A stretch of 64,000 nucleotides of DNA from Roseibacillus sp. (GCA_002686085.1 NZAC01000012.1:9438-73437); one strand, 5' to 3'. Shown: positions 1 to 9,494, counted from the first letter of the stretch. The notes: generated by a model from the letters alone, not told the origin. Numbers and translations: made by a program.

Positions 1-1373
1 CCATACTGCTGCTGGAGAAACCGGGGAACCGCCGAATAGTCCTCGATGATTTCACGGTACATATCGACGATATAAAGTGCTCCATCCGGACCGACCCGCA
101 GATTCATTGGTCGGAACCATTGGTCGGTAGAAGCAAGGAATTCGGACTCCTGCTCATCAGATGCCCGCCGGGCCCGGTAGCCGGCGCCATCGCGCGTGAG
201 GACCGAGCGATGCACGATGTTGAGCGAAGGCTCACAGTAAAACAGATTTCCATGATATTGCTCAGGGAAGAGCCGGCCCCCGTAGAACGTTGTACTGCAC
301 CCCCCGGAAAAGTAATTGCTGTTGGTTTCGCGCTGTCCGTAGAACTTCACCCAGGCCGGATCGCTGCCCCGCTTGACACGCCACGGGTGCGGATCGCTGA
401 TCCGATAACCGTTACCGTAGTCCGCAGCCTCCTGGGTTGAGCCCGGGGTCGCCACGTGCGGATTGCGGGCAAGATAATGGCGTGGTAGCGGGAGCGCATA
501 CCGGGCCGGGTTCCCCCCGGAGGATGGAAAGCGATCACCGATAGCGTTCATCGTAAGGCCAAACGTGCTAACGCTCCCGTTCACATGCTCGATCGCTGAA
601 CCATCCGCCTTGATCCGGAAGTCGGAACCTCCGAGTTCGAACTGTCCCTTGAGTTTCGGCCCCGTGATCGTTCCGCCTCCCGAACCACTGCCCACATAGA
701 TCCAGTCGTCGAGTCCCCAGATCGGGTTGTTGATACCCCTCTCAATGGTGTTAACCTTGAATCCCGTGTAAAGAGTCTCACGCACCTCCGGCTTCCCATC
801 GCCATCCCGGTCCGCGAAGAACATGATGTGGGGAGCACAGGCGACAATGACCCCTCCGCGCGCAGCGACAATCCCATAACATGGCGGGAGGTCATCGGCC
901 CAGACCTCCGCCTTATCCATGATCCCGTCCCCATCCGTATCAGTCAGCAACTTGACCACTCCAAACTGCTGTCTGGCGGCCTCCTCTGCGATCTCCCCCC
1001 CCTTGAACTCCCACCGGATGCGCCGCACCGTCTTATCAAGTTTTCCGGTCTTGTTAAGCTCCTGCGTGTCAATGTGCCCTTCGATGTTATATCCATGGAG
1101 CTCACACACGAAAACCCGGCCATATTCATCAAAGGCGATCCCAGACGGCTCCTTGACTACGGGCTCACTCGCCACCAGATCAATCTGGAAACCTTCGGGC
1201 AACACAATCCTTTTAGCACTCTCCGCAGGAGAAAGAGGCTGCGGCGCATCTTCAGCTGGTTGGATCCGGGCATCCGATGAACCCGGGACCAGTAGACATG
1301 CCAATAGGAGGCAGCAAGGGAGCTGAAAATATCTTCTCAGTGAATTGATGGGTTTCTGCTCTTCCGGATCCAA
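1..1373 (-). CDS. PVC-type membrane-bound dehydrogenase, 3' end cut by window
   Basis: The minus strand is open from a TTG codon at 1373 to the window edge, so the C-terminal part lies outside. I chose TTG because an in-frame TAG lies five codons upstream and no ATG precedes the signal sequence; a GAGG sits a few bases before it. Residues about 20-35 are a hydrophobic export signal (PCCLLLACLLVPG). The mature part starts with LPEGFQIDLVASEP and continues with FADRDGDGKPEV, GLDDWIYVGSG and NLRVGPDGALYIVDMYRE. These are typical of the Pirellula/Verrucomicrobium N-terminal membrane-bound dehydrogenase family, a sorbosone-dehydrogenase-like propeller that usually ends in a cytochrome c domain. 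It is the last seen gene of a minus-strand cluster, 22 bp after the DUF1552 gene. Substrate unknown; it probably works in the periplasm or at the cell surface. Confidence 0.8.
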   Translation of the reverse strand, partial: MDPEEQKPINSLRRYFQLPCCLLLACLLVPGSSDARIQPAEDAPQPLSPAESAKRIVLPEGFQIDLVASEPVVKEPSGIAFDEYGRVFVCELHGYNIEGHIDTQELNKTGKLDKTVRRIRWEFKGGEIAEEAARQQFGVVKLLTDTDGDGIMDKAEVWADDLPPCYGIVAARGGVIVACAPHIMFFADRDGDGKPEVRETLYTGFKVNTIERGINNPIWGLDDWIYVGSGSGGGTITGPKLKGQFELGGSDFRIKADGSAIEHVNGSVSTFGLTMNAIGDRFPSSGGNPARYALPLPRHYLARNPHVATPGSTQEAADYGNGYRISDPHPWRVKRGSDPAWVKFYGQRETNSNYFSGGCSTTFYGGRLFPEQYHGNLFYCEPSLNIVHRSVLTRDGAGYRARRASDEQESEFLASTDQWFRPMNLRVGPDGALYIVDMYREIIEDYSAVPRFLQQQY

Positions 1374-1395
1374 GTCTGCCTCGGGCTACCTGACT

Positions 1396-2805
1396 TTACA
1401 CTTCCGCGATGGTCTCGACACTTCCGCCAAAGCTCTCGGTTTCCACCCCGAGTCTCTGCAGCATCGTCAGGTATAGGTTTGAGAGGGGTAACTCCGTATA
1501 ATTCATTTCCTTCTGCCAGCCGGAATCACTGCTGATGCCCGCCGTTGCCTGATTCTCTTCGTTGCCACGACCATATTTCAAATACTGCCCATGCTTGAAT
1601 CCCAGTTTGCGGCCGCCCATCAGGATCAGAGGATAGTTCCGGGACAAGTGAAATGCACTGGAAGCCGAACCGAAAAACACAGCCGTATGATCAAGCATGC
1701 TACCCTCTCCTCCTGGCTCAGGGGTCGCTTTAAGCCGGTCTGCAAACCTCCCAAGCTCTTCGTTGATAAAACGGCAGTAGACCCCGAAGTTCTTGTACCC
1801 GTCAGGGTTCTTGGTTTCATGGGAGAGACTGTGAGCGGCTCTGAAGCCCACCGCACGAGCTAGGTAATCACTGATTCCTACTCCGTTTTCTCTTCCTAGC
1901 TGGTAGGTAGCTACCCGGGTCGAGTCTGTCTTGAAGGCAAGGAAAATCAGCTCATACATTGTCCGGAGGAAGTTCCTCGGATCCTCGGGCGTGACGTCGA
2001 GCTTGAGTCCATCGGCACTCACCACCGGCAGAGCCACGTCGAGCCAGCGCCGAGCTTTTTCCACCCTTACCTCCGTCTCCCGGACGGATTGAAGATATTC
2101 AGCGAGAGTCTCCTGATCATGCTTGGAGAGTGAATGCTTCAGCGAACGCGCATCCTCCATGAGATCATCGAGAGCACTCTCGCTCAGGGCAAGCCGACGA
2201 GCAGCATCCGGACCGCTTTTCACAAAAAGCATATCAAATATACGCTTGGGTTTATGCTCCGCGGGAATGGGCCGACCCTCGGCGTTGAAGGAAAGAGTGT
2301 GTGCGCCCCTGGGGGACCCAGTGCCTCCATCTGTTGACAAGACGAGAGACGCATGCCGTGTGTGCTCCCCAGCGTGAGCTGCAAACACCTGATCGAGAGA
2401 GATACTGTTTTCATACTCATCATCCATCGCTCCTGTATTCGCTCCGGTGAGAAACTGATCCGCATTCCGGTGCCCATGAACCCGCCGGACAGCAGGATGT
2501 GACAGACCGGAGAAGATGGTCATCTCATCGCGCAGGTGCGCCAGAGTTTCCATGCACTTGGTGAGGCGGAAGTCCGTGCGTCCGCCATGCGGAAACCAGC
2601 TCCAGTCTTTGAACGACGGATCCTCTTCCAAGGGCATCGGCACACCATCAGGCAGGTAGAAACAGGCGAGTCGCTTCCGCCGAGCGGACTCTCGCCCTGC
2701 CCGGTCCGGGCTGGAAAATGTCTCCATCCATGGAAGAGCAAGGGCGACACCTGCACCACGTAGAAACTTCCGACGGTCGAGAGAAGATAAGGGAGTATTC
2801 GACAT
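1396..2805 (-). CDS. DUF1552 family secreted protein
   Basis: A 469-residue protein starting with a twin-arginine-like signal (DRRKFLRGAG followed by a hydrophobic stretch to about residue 30). The body matches my recollection of DUF1552, a family almost confined to Planctomycetes and Verrucomicrobia: a FYLPDGVPMP segment near the N-terminus, FSGLSHP, a GTGSPRG motif, and a SMLDHTAVFFGS segment with a GGRKLGFKHGQYL stretch near the C-terminus. In this group the gene regularly follows a DUF1592-type cytochrome gene, as here (17 bp gap). The reaction is not known; the pair is thought to act in periplasmic oxidation of organic compounds. Family identity is confident, function is not. Confidence 0.9.
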   Translation of the reverse strand: MSNTPLSSLDRRKFLRGAGVALALPWMETFSSPDRAGRESARRKRLACFYLPDGVPMPLEEDPSFKDWSWFPHGGRTDFRLTKCMETLAHLRDEMTIFSGLSHPAVRRVHGHRNADQFLTGANTGAMDDEYENSISLDQVFAAHAGEHTRHASLVLSTDGGTGSPRGAHTLSFNAEGRPIPAEHKPKRIFDMLFVKSGPDAARRLALSESALDDLMEDARSLKHSLSKHDQETLAEYLQSVRETEVRVEKARRWLDVALPVVSADGLKLDVTPEDPRNFLRTMYELIFLAFKTDSTRVATYQLGRENGVGISDYLARAVGFRAAHSLSHETKNPDGYKNFGVYCRFINEELGRFADRLKATPEPGGEGSMLDHTAVFFGSASSAFHLSRNYPLILMGGRKLGFKHGQYLKYGRGNEENQATAGISSDSGWQKEMNYTELPLSNLYLTMLQRLGVETESFGGSVETIAEV

Positions 2806-2822
2806 GGTCCTGCGAATGGACC

Positions 2823-5453
2823 CTAGTTTAACTGAAATAAATCACTTTTAACAATCAGAAGTATAAGATCTCGTAATCCGCCACCCTCCTCTCGTAACTC
2901 AGTGCTGATACGGTCCACTTCCGACCGGTCGCTGAAAGTGATCGGTCGGCCAAGAGCATAAGACGCCAACTTATGAGTCATCGCACGGGAAAACTGCTTC
3001 TGACGATTATTCAGGAGATAATCCTTCACTCCCTTGATCCCATGAAGTTCCTCCTTGTTAAACAGCATACTGGAAGCATCAACCGGAGCACCTCGAACCA
3101 TGTCACGCCACCGCCCGAGGGCATCAAAGTTTTCAAAGGCGATACCCCACGGATCAATCTTGGAGTGACACGACGCGCAGGCCGGATCATCTCGATGATC
3201 CTCCATGCGCTGCTTGAGGGTGAGCTTGAGAATATCAGGGTCCGCCAGATCGATCTCAGGGACGGCCGGAGGGGGCGGCGGAGGGGGATCATTAAGAAGA
3301 TTTTCCAGTATCCAGATACCACGCTTTAAGGGATTGGAGTCCTTCCCATTGGAATTCATTGCAAGCAACCCGGCCTGGGCAAGGAGCCCACCACGCCTGT
3401 CATCGGGTGAGAGAGCGACCTTCCGTAACTGGTGACCCAGCACCTCCGGCAACCCGTAATGCCTCGCAAGCCGATCATTCAAAAGAGCATAGTCTGAGTC
3501 CAAAAACTCAAATATCGATCGGTTCTGCCCCAAGACTTCACTGAAGAAAGCGACAGGCTCTCGTTTCATCGATTCTACCAGCAGGGGATCTACTCTCCCG
3601 TGGACCTTGGTATCAAACTTGAGAAAATCCAACTCTTCCATCCCCAGCCACTGCCGCGTGTAGTGCTGGGCAAATCGCTGAACCTTGGGGTCCGTCAGCA
3701 TCCGACGGGTTTGCTGCTCCAGAACCGCACCCTTCGACAGTGATCCTGTTGCAGCTGCGGTCAGTAGTTCCTCATCCGGAAGGCTACTCCAGAGAAAAAA
3801 CGAGAGCCTGCTGGCTAATTCAAGATCCGTGATCCTTCGCCCATCCTCACCCTCCCCAGCAATCCGGCCAAGGTAGAGATATTTAGGGGAGGACAGAACC
3901 GAAGCCATCACCTCCACCATCGCCTCCTGGAAATCGATGCATCCGGGCCTCAACCGGTCGTAGAGAAGCAGCTTCTGGCTGACTTCCGCCTCCGTCACTG
4001 GCCGACGCCACGCACGCTCCATGAAACCGGTGAGCACTTCTCGCGCGTAAACCTCCTCCTCAATATCTTCATCCCTTGGAGGAAAAATACGAGTATGTGA
4101 CTCCGGAGGCCACTGCTCCAGCGCCGGGGCGATGATCTCAAGGTAATCGACCGTCAGGGAAGCTGGGACACTGGAGGTATTAAGAAGAGAAAGAAATTCT
4201 CCTGGATTGGGTAATTGCCCAAGTCTGTGGCTGTCGCGAAATGCATTGCGAGGCACCTCTCCCAGCGGAACATCCCAATGGTAGAAACGGGCGTCTCCCG
4301 GGGGAGCATCGATCACGACATCTTTCCCTACGTTTACAGACAGGCGCGAGTCATTGCTCGGTTGGTTTCCGAAATATAACCGCAGGGTCGGATGATGGCG
4401 ATCGTCCGTATTTTCTTCTAACAAACGTGCCGCTCGGATCCTCACACGCATGTTCCCCTCATCCGGCAGGCCATTTCCCACATCGACGACGAATTTCTGG
4501 TTCGGTGCAATGACAACAACATCCTGCATGGCGGGCGGGATCTCGGGACGCTTGGAAACTGGCTTCCATGCATATTTTGCTCCATGGTAGCTCCATCTTG
4601 GTTTCACTCCCTGGCCGGTAATCAGATTCCTGAAGTAGGTTCCTCCGGGCCTCCCCCGGTATTTCTTTTCCTCGGCCTGCAGGGCCTCCTGCAAAGAGAT
4701 ATCCTTTTCCCGGATCCTTTTCAGGGTTCGGGCCACCGACGCAGCATACTCCGGATCAAAGCGCTCTGTGAAGGCCCGCATGGGGATTCCGTAATAGACC
4801 GGATCCGGTCTCTTCCCCCTTATCGTCGCCGAATGTAGTGCCCGCCGAGCCTGCTTCCGGTATTGCACCAGTTGCATGGCAGTCATCTGCAGCATTTCTG
4901 AACTATTTTTGAAGCCGTCCTCAGAGGAGGTCTCCGGGGGCAGGTCGCGGGAGAAGTCAAAAGGAAGACCCAGCAGATCCTGCATCGAATAGTTATACTC
5001 ATAGCGCGTCATTCTCCGAAATGACGTATGCGCTTCCCGGCTCCTCCTCACCTGGGATGCCAACTGGATCTCCCCGGACAACCAATCCACAATTCGAGCC
5101 TTCTCCTCGTCCTTGAGGGGATGGTCTGCGTCCTCAGGGGGCATTTCACCATTGCTAATCACCTCAAAAACCTCCAACCACCAGCTAACATCCCCACCCG
5201 TCAATAAATCCGAATCGAGAGTATCTATTCTGAAGCTTCCTTTCTGCTTTTTCGGACCATGACATCCCGCGCAGGCGGCTTTCAAAACCGGTGCTATTTC
5301 CTGCCGGTATCTTTCAAGATCAGCCTGCGGCACCTCGGCTGAGAGCAGCATCCTGAGGGGAAGTAGCACGAGAATGGAAATGGTCACCCTCAGTAGCTTC
5401 TTCACCAAAATTTGGCTCAAATGAGAGCGGAGAACTACGACTTTGAACGGCAT
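2823..5453 (-). CDS. DUF1592/DUF1588/DUF1587/DUF1595/DUF1585 cytochrome c-like protein
   Basis: A large exported haem protein, 876 residues from the ATG at 5453. A hydrophobic stretch (LLRVTISILVLLPL) fits a signal peptide. It is followed by the planctomycete-type cytochrome c motif CAGCH (AACAGCHGPKKQKGSF) and a second CASCH motif near the C-terminus (DPACASCHSKIDPWG). Between them are the usual DUF1587 (RMTRYEYNYSMQDLLGL), DUF1595, DUF1592 (LASRLSFFLWSSLPDEELL) and DUF1588 (RRGGLLAQAGLLAMNSN) signatures. The start is uncertain: the frame extends to a GTG at 5558 with a fair AGGA, and a GTG at 5405 would give the most ordinary signal peptide. It heads the cluster with the DUF1552 and dehydrogenase genes; the three probably form an electron-transferring oxidation system. 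Confidence 0.9.
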   Translation of the reverse strand: MPFKVVVLRSHLSQILVKKLLRVTISILVLLPLRMLLSAEVPQADLERYRQEIAPVLKAACAGCHGPKKQKGSFRIDTLDSDLLTGGDVSWWLEVFEVISNGEMPPEDADHPLKDEEKARIVDWLSGEIQLASQVRRSREAHTSFRRMTRYEYNYSMQDLLGLPFDFSRDLPPETSSEDGFKNSSEMLQMTAMQLVQYRKQARRALHSATIRGKRPDPVYYGIPMRAFTERFDPEYAASVARTLKRIREKDISLQEALQAEEKKYRGRPGGTYFRNLITGQGVKPRWSYHGAKYAWKPVSKRPEIPPAMQDVVVIAPNQKFVVDVGNGLPDEGNMRVRIRAARLLEENTDDRHHPTLRLYFGNQPSNDSRLSVNVGKDVVIDAPPGDARFYHWDVPLGEVPRNAFRDSHRLGQLPNPGEFLSLLNTSSVPASLTVDYLEIIAPALEQWPPESHTRIFPPRDEDIEEEVYAREVLTGFMERAWRRPVTEAEVSQKLLLYDRLRPGCIDFQEAMVEVMASVLSSPKYLYLGRIAGEGEDGRRITDLELASRLSFFLWSSLPDEELLTAAATGSLSKGAVLEQQTRRMLTDPKVQRFAQHYTRQWLGMEELDFLKFDTKVHGRVDPLLVESMKREPVAFFSEVLGQNRSIFEFLDSDYALLNDRLARHYGLPEVLGHQLRKVALSPDDRRGGLLAQAGLLAMNSNGKDSNPLKRGIWILENLLNDPPPPPPPAVPEIDLADPDILKLTLKQRMEDHRDDPACASCHSKIDPWGIAFENFDALGRWRDMVRGAPVDASSMLFNKEELHGIKGVKDYLLNNRQKQFSRAMTHKLASYALGRPITFSDRSEVDRISTELREEGGGLRDLILLIVKSDLFQLN

Positions 5454-5789
5454 TGCCTGGCAGGACTCTACACGTCCCTTCCCGATTCTGCCAAAGGCAA
5501 TTTCAAAATCCGGACATACGAGTCGGGTGGAAGAACGTTTCCCCACGCATATTTTCACCTCAGTTTCCTATCGCACCGGCAGGGTCACCCGCTGACCGGG
5601 GAACAGCCTCGGTTTCCTCGCATGGCTTGATCGGTGGCAGGCCTTTTCTCACGACTCCATTCAGGACATCTGCCACCAAGGATCTCTCTCCCACACAAAA
5701 ATGGAACCGAGGCGCGCATGATCATTGAACAGGAGAATCCGCTATCATGTCGGGTCAAACCAACTGTCTCGAGAAGGCCCTGACAATCA

Positions 5790-5806
5790 GACCGCTCTGA
5801 GCGGTC
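5790..5806 (-). terminator. Hairpin just past lexA stop
   Basis: A perfect 7-bp inverted repeat (GACCGCT / AGCGGTC, 3-nt loop) lies 8 bp beyond the lexA stop codon. On the minus strand it is followed by TCTGATTGTC rather than a clear T run, so it is only a possible terminator. The rest of 5559-5813 contains nothing I can assign. Confidence 0.35.
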
Positions 5807-5813
5807 CACAGGT

Positions 5814-6428
5814 TCAGGCCGCCTTCCGCAGGAGGGCCACCATAACGCCTTGAATCACCAGCTCGCTCACAGGGATGAGATCTGGATACATTTCATTTTC
5901 GGCCTGCAGGTGAGGCATTCCGGAATTGACGATATATCGCTTCAGGGTTGTCTCCCCATCGATAAGAGCCGCAACGACATCTCCATCACGTGGTTCACGC
6001 ATTTCCAGTACAACGGTATCCCCATCACAAATATGGGCATCAATCATCGAGTCTCCCCGGACGTTCAAGGCGAATACTTTCTTTGATTTGGAAAGACCGA
6101 TACTTGTCACATCGATCGACACACAACCATCGCGCTCAGGCACAACATCTTGAGCCATGCCAGCGGCGATTTCTCCGTAGACTGGAATGTCCATAATCTC
6201 CTCACGTTCCAGTTCTTCTGGCAGCACCACCGCTCGAGCTTTTCCCGGAAGCCGATTGATGGCCCCCTTCCGCTCGAGAGCACGCAGGTGACTCATTGCC
6301 GCGGTCTGACTCGCGAATCCAAAATGGGACTGAATCTCACGAGTGGAGGGCATGACGCCAGTCTGGCGATGCGAGTCGCGGAGAAAATCGAGTAGTTCTT
6401 GCTGCCTAACCGTGAGTTTTTGGGACAT
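5814..6428 (-). CDS. lexA: LexA SOS repressor
   Basis: A 204-residue protein of normal LexA length. Residues 1-65 form the winged helix-turn-helix (TREIQSHFGFASQTAAMSHL). The self-cleavage site is Ala89-Gly90 (EIAAGMAQ). The serine-lysine dyad is Ser127 (GDSMID) and Lys163 (ETTLKRY), so autoproteolysis should be intact. The protein represses DNA-damage genes until RecA filaments stimulate cleavage. The region directly upstream of the start carries a match to the verrucomicrobial LexA box, so autoregulation is expected. It stands alone on the minus strand, divergent from the carboxypeptidase gene. Confidence 0.96.
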   Translation of the reverse strand: MSQKLTVRQQELLDFLRDSHRQTGVMPSTREIQSHFGFASQTAAMSHLRALERKGAINRLPGKARAVVLPEELEREEIMDIPVYGEIAAGMAQDVVPERDGCVSIDVTSIGLSKSKKVFALNVRGDSMIDAHICDGDTVVLEMREPRDGDVVAALIDGETTLKRYIVNSGMPHLQAENEMYPDLIPVSELVIQGVMVALLRKAA

Positions 6429-6440
6429 TTGAACAGTTAA

Positions 6441-6463
6441 TGTTTGTTTGAACAGTATTGTTC
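6441..6463 (-). promoter_or_regulatory. LexA box and overlapping palindrome upstream of lexA
   Basis: On the lexA strand 6454-6441 reads TGTTC-AAAC-AAACA, nine of ten matches to TGTTC-N4-GAACA, the motif reported for Verrucomicrobia LexA. It overlaps a perfect palindrome GAACA-GTAT-TGTTC at 6450-6463. The pair lies 13-35 bp before the ATG, where it would cover a weak -10-like AATACT (6459-6454). The motif match is seen directly; binding is inferred. Confidence 0.7.
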
Positions 6464-6564
6464 CTAGAAGAGCTGTAATGCAAGTATTTATTTGGTCTTT
6501 CCGTAAGGGGAAACCGGAAAATTGGCTCTTGAGAATGATTCACTGGATGAGAATATCATGATTA

Positions 6565-7476
6565 ATGAATATTGCACCCGGCCCGTCTCTGGCCTGCTTG
6601 GCACTCTCATTCATGTCCTTTGCCTGTGCACCACCGAACCTGACAACCCCAGCGGGAGCGACCCGCATCCCTATTCCTCACTCGGTAGTTTCGCCACAAG
6701 GTGGCCCTCCATCTGTCGTCGCCAAGCGAGTCATCGTCATCGACGCCAGTAACGGGAGGGTCCTGATGGCGAAAAATGCCGATAAGAGATGTGCGGTTGC
6801 CAGCACCCAGAAGTTAATGACAGCCTTGCTGGTATCTGAAGCCGGATCACTGCATGACCCCGTTGTTATCCACTCAAGTGATACTCTAGTTGAGCCTACC
6901 AAACTCTATCTAAAAACTGGTCACAGGTATACTCGTGGACAGTTACTCAAGGCTATCCTCGTACGTAGTGCAAACGATGCTTCGGTAGCCCTTGCTCGGG
7001 ACGTCGCTGGGAGCGTCCCAAGATTCGCGCAACAAATGACTCTTCGAGCACGTTCTCTTGGCATGGCCAATAGTGTGTTCCTTAATCCACACGGACTGAC
7101 ACAGAAAGGTCAGTATTCTACCGCAAGAGACATCGCTAAACTTGCACGCTACGCATATCGGCAACCTTCGATTCGTGGTCTACTGACAACCCGGAGTTAT
7201 GACTTTATTCATAACGACGGTAAGATCAGTAAACTCACAAACACTAACAGACTTCTGAAAAGCCTCCCCTACGCTACCGGGATGAAAACAGGAACAACGC
7301 GAGCTTCGGGCAAGTGCCTGGTGGCAAGCGGAACACTGCATGGTCGAACCGTGATAGCCGTTGTTCTCGGAAGTAGTCCTGCATCGGTCTGGAAGGACTC
7401 CGAGTCTCTTCTAAGATGGGCACTGGAATCTCCTCAGACGATCCGGCCGGTAGTGGCTTCAAGGACCGGAACCTGA
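6565..7476 (+). CDS. D-alanyl-D-alanine carboxypeptidase (PBP5-type, S11)
   Basis: A 303-residue penicillin-binding protein of the low-molecular-weight S11 family, which removes the terminal D-Ala from peptidoglycan stem peptides in the periplasm. The three active-site motifs are intact: S80-T-Q-K83, S135-A-N137 and K241-T-G. The N-terminus is a hydrophobic signal; Cys21 after SFA could be a weak lipobox, though position -3 is Ser. Compared with E. coli DacA the C-terminal beta domain and amphipathic anchor are missing, giving the shorter form. Ten bases separate it from bioF, suggesting one transcript with the following genes. lexA is divergent. Confidence 0.92.
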   Translation: MNIAPGPSLACLALSFMSFACAPPNLTTPAGATRIPIPHSVVSPQGGPPSVVAKRVIVIDASNGRVLMAKNADKRCAVASTQKLMTALLVSEAGSLHDPVVIHSSDTLVEPTKLYLKTGHRYTRGQLLKAILVRSANDASVALARDVAGSVPRFAQQMTLRARSLGMANSVFLNPHGLTQKGQYSTARDIAKLARYAYRQPSIRGLLTTRSYDFIHNDGKISKLTNTNRLLKSLPYATGMKTGTTRASGKCLVASGTLHGRTVIAVVLGSSPASVWKDSESLLRWALESPQTIRPVVASRTGT

Positions 7477-7486
7477 CCCGCTTGTC

Positions 7487-8635
7487 ATGCGAACCCCGGA
7501 GGACGAACTCGCCACCCTGTCTGAGGAAGGACTTCTCAGAAGCCTGCGGCGTATGGAATCAGGACAGCTCATCGACGCCAACTCCGATGGCCGCAAGGTG
7601 ATTAATTTCTCCTCCAATGATTATCTCGGGCTTTCTCGCGATGAAGCGCTCGTAAATGCCGCATGTGAAGCAACCAGGCGCCATGGAGCCGGATCAGGAG
7701 CGTCCCGCCTCATTTCAGGCACCCTTCCTCCTCATCACGCCCTTGAAGAGAAAATCGCGGAATGGAAGGGCACTCAGGCGGCCTTGAGCTTTGCCAACGG
7801 ATACGCCACTGCAATTGGGGTTCTTGGTGCATTTCTCACAAAAGGAGATGTGGTCATTCTTGATAAGCTCTGTCATGCCAGCTTGATCGATGGCGCCCGC
7901 CAGTCCGGGGCAACTCTCCGGGTCTACCCCCATAACGACCTCAACAAACTCGAAGACCTTCTGGGGCATTACCGGGAACGGCTCCCCGGAAGCTCGCGTC
8001 TCATAATCGTGACCGAGTCCATATTCAGCATGGATGGCGACCGGGCCCCACTTCCCGAAATTATTAACCTCGCAGAGCAGCACCATGCCCTTCTTCTCCT
8101 TGATGAGGCACATGCCGTCGGGATTCTCGGCTCCGGCGGTCAGGGACTAGCTGAAGAATTAGGCATTCAGGACCGCGTCACTTTTCAAATGGGAACTCTC
8201 GGCAAGGCAATTGGTTCGGGAGGAGGATATGTTGCCGCAAGTCGCTCTTGGATTGACCTTCTCCTTAACAAAGCGCGGCCCTTTATCTATTCCACTGCTC
8301 CCCCTCCCGCTCAGGCCGCTGCCTCACTTTGCGGGATTGAGGTAATCACCTCATCACGAGGAGAAGCACTGAGGAATCGTCTCTGGTCAAATATATCGAG
8401 ACTCGCTGAGCTCCTTGGGAAGAAACCTATCAGTGCAATCATGCCTGTAATTCTGGGCACTAACCAAGCCGCTCTCAATGCCTCCTTAGCTCTTCTGGAA
8501 ACTGGTTATCTCGTTCCGGCAATACGGTTCCCAACTGTACCCCGGGGGTCAGCCCGACTGCGAATTACACTTTCTGCTGAGCATACGGCAGAGTCGATCG
8601 AAGGGCTCCACACGAACTTACTCAAGAGTTCCTGA
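7487..8635 (+). CDS. bioF: 8-amino-7-oxononanoate synthase (alpha-oxoamine synthase)
   Basis: A 382-residue PLP enzyme of the alpha-oxoamine synthase family. BioF condenses pimeloyl-ACP or -CoA with alanine in biotin synthesis. Visible features are FSSNDYLGL at the N-terminus, GSGASRLISGT, the cofactor-binding DEAHAVGILG segment at 206-215, and the Schiff-base lysine K240 in GTLGKAIGSGGG. Length and the YLGLS motif favour BioF over 2-amino-3-ketobutyrate ligase or ALA synthase, but no other biotin gene is adjacent, so a related acyltransferase role cannot be excluded. It lies between the carboxypeptidase and the DUF1080 gene, all plus strand. Confidence 0.85.
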   Translation: MRTPEDELATLSEEGLLRSLRRMESGQLIDANSDGRKVINFSSNDYLGLSRDEALVNAACEATRRHGAGSGASRLISGTLPPHHALEEKIAEWKGTQAALSFANGYATAIGVLGAFLTKGDVVILDKLCHASLIDGARQSGATLRVYPHNDLNKLEDLLGHYRERLPGSSRLIIVTESIFSMDGDRAPLPEIINLAEQHHALLLLDEAHAVGILGSGGQGLAEELGIQDRVTFQMGTLGKAIGSGGGYVAASRSWIDLLLNKARPFIYSTAPPPAQAAASLCGIEVITSSRGEALRNRLWSNISRLAELLGKKPISAIMPVILGTNQAALNASLALLETGYLVPAIRFPTVPRGSARLRITLSAEHTAESIEGLHTNLLKSS

Positions 8636-8673
8636 CTCCTTTCTTCTCGTCAGGGCGGTTCCCATGCCCAAGC

Positions 8674-9405
8674 ATGAGCACAATGAAGTTCCTCTTCATC
8701 TTTCTGGCCATGTTTCAGTGCTTGGCATCAGGAGTGCCCGAAGATCCTGCACCGTTAATTGAACTACCCTTTGGAGCTGACCCTGCCGCCCTCCGGCGAG
8801 ATGGATACACCTCACTCTTTGACGGCAAGACCTTGGCGGGTTGGCGAAAGGCTGGAGGAACCGGCAAATACAAGGTCGAAGACGGCGCTATTGTTGGCTA
8901 TGGGAAAAATATTCGAGGTAACACCTTCCTTTGCACAAAAGAGATCTATCGCGACTTTATTTTGACGTTCCAATTCCAATTCGTCGACCGCTCCGGCAAT
9001 TCGGGATGTCAGTTCCGCTCGCAGCAACGAAACCAGACGGGGCGAGTCTATGGATACCAATGTGAACACGACAATGACGAGAAGCGATCCTACACCGCTG
9101 GAGTTTATGACGAAGCTCGTCGCGGGTGGCTCTTTCCCGGGAAGTTCACAACCGGGAACAGCGGACAAACTGCCGCAAGATTTTCCTTGAGGGGGAGAGA
9201 ACTCTTCCGCTGGAAGGAATGGAATACGATTGTTATCAAGTGTGAGGGCAGGCGCATCCAGACATGGCTCAACGGAGTATCGAGGGCTGACTTCGAGGAT
9301 AATGATGAAACTCATTTCACTCCCGAGGGCTTTATTGCTCTCCAGGTCCACGGTGGAAAGTCGACCCATGTTAAATGGCGTCAAATCTACCTCAGGAAGT
9401 TGTAG
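8674..9405 (+). CDS. DUF1080 secreted protein (3-keto-disaccharide hydrolase-like)
   Basis: A 243-residue exported protein: signal peptide in the first 20 residues (FLFIFLAMFQCLASG), then one DUF1080 domain with a concanavalin-like beta sandwich. Family hallmarks are GYTSLFDGKTLAGW, YRDFILTFQF, GNSGCQFRSQ and GYQCEHDND, ending with GFIALQVHGG. DUF1080 proteins are highly expanded in Verrucomicrobia and Planctomycetes; some hydrolyse 3-keto-glycosides, but many are uncharacterised. ATG 8674 and ATG 8683 (MKFL) are both plausible starts. No sugar-processing partner is adjacent. Confidence 0.9.
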   Translation: MSTMKFLFIFLAMFQCLASGVPEDPAPLIELPFGADPAALRRDGYTSLFDGKTLAGWRKAGGTGKYKVEDGAIVGYGKNIRGNTFLCTKEIYRDFILTFQFQFVDRSGNSGCQFRSQQRNQTGRVYGYQCEHDNDEKRSYTAGVYDEARRGWLFPGKFTTGNSGQTAARFSLRGRELFRWKEWNTIVIKCEGRRIQTWLNGVSRADFEDNDETHFTPEGFIALQVHGGKSTHVKWRQIYLRKL

Positions 9406-9494
9406 ATCTGAACGATAGTTGGCTGCGGAGATCCGGGGCCTCTCATGGTCTATTTAATGCCTTTTCACTCCTTCACCTGATTCTTCACTGGTCC

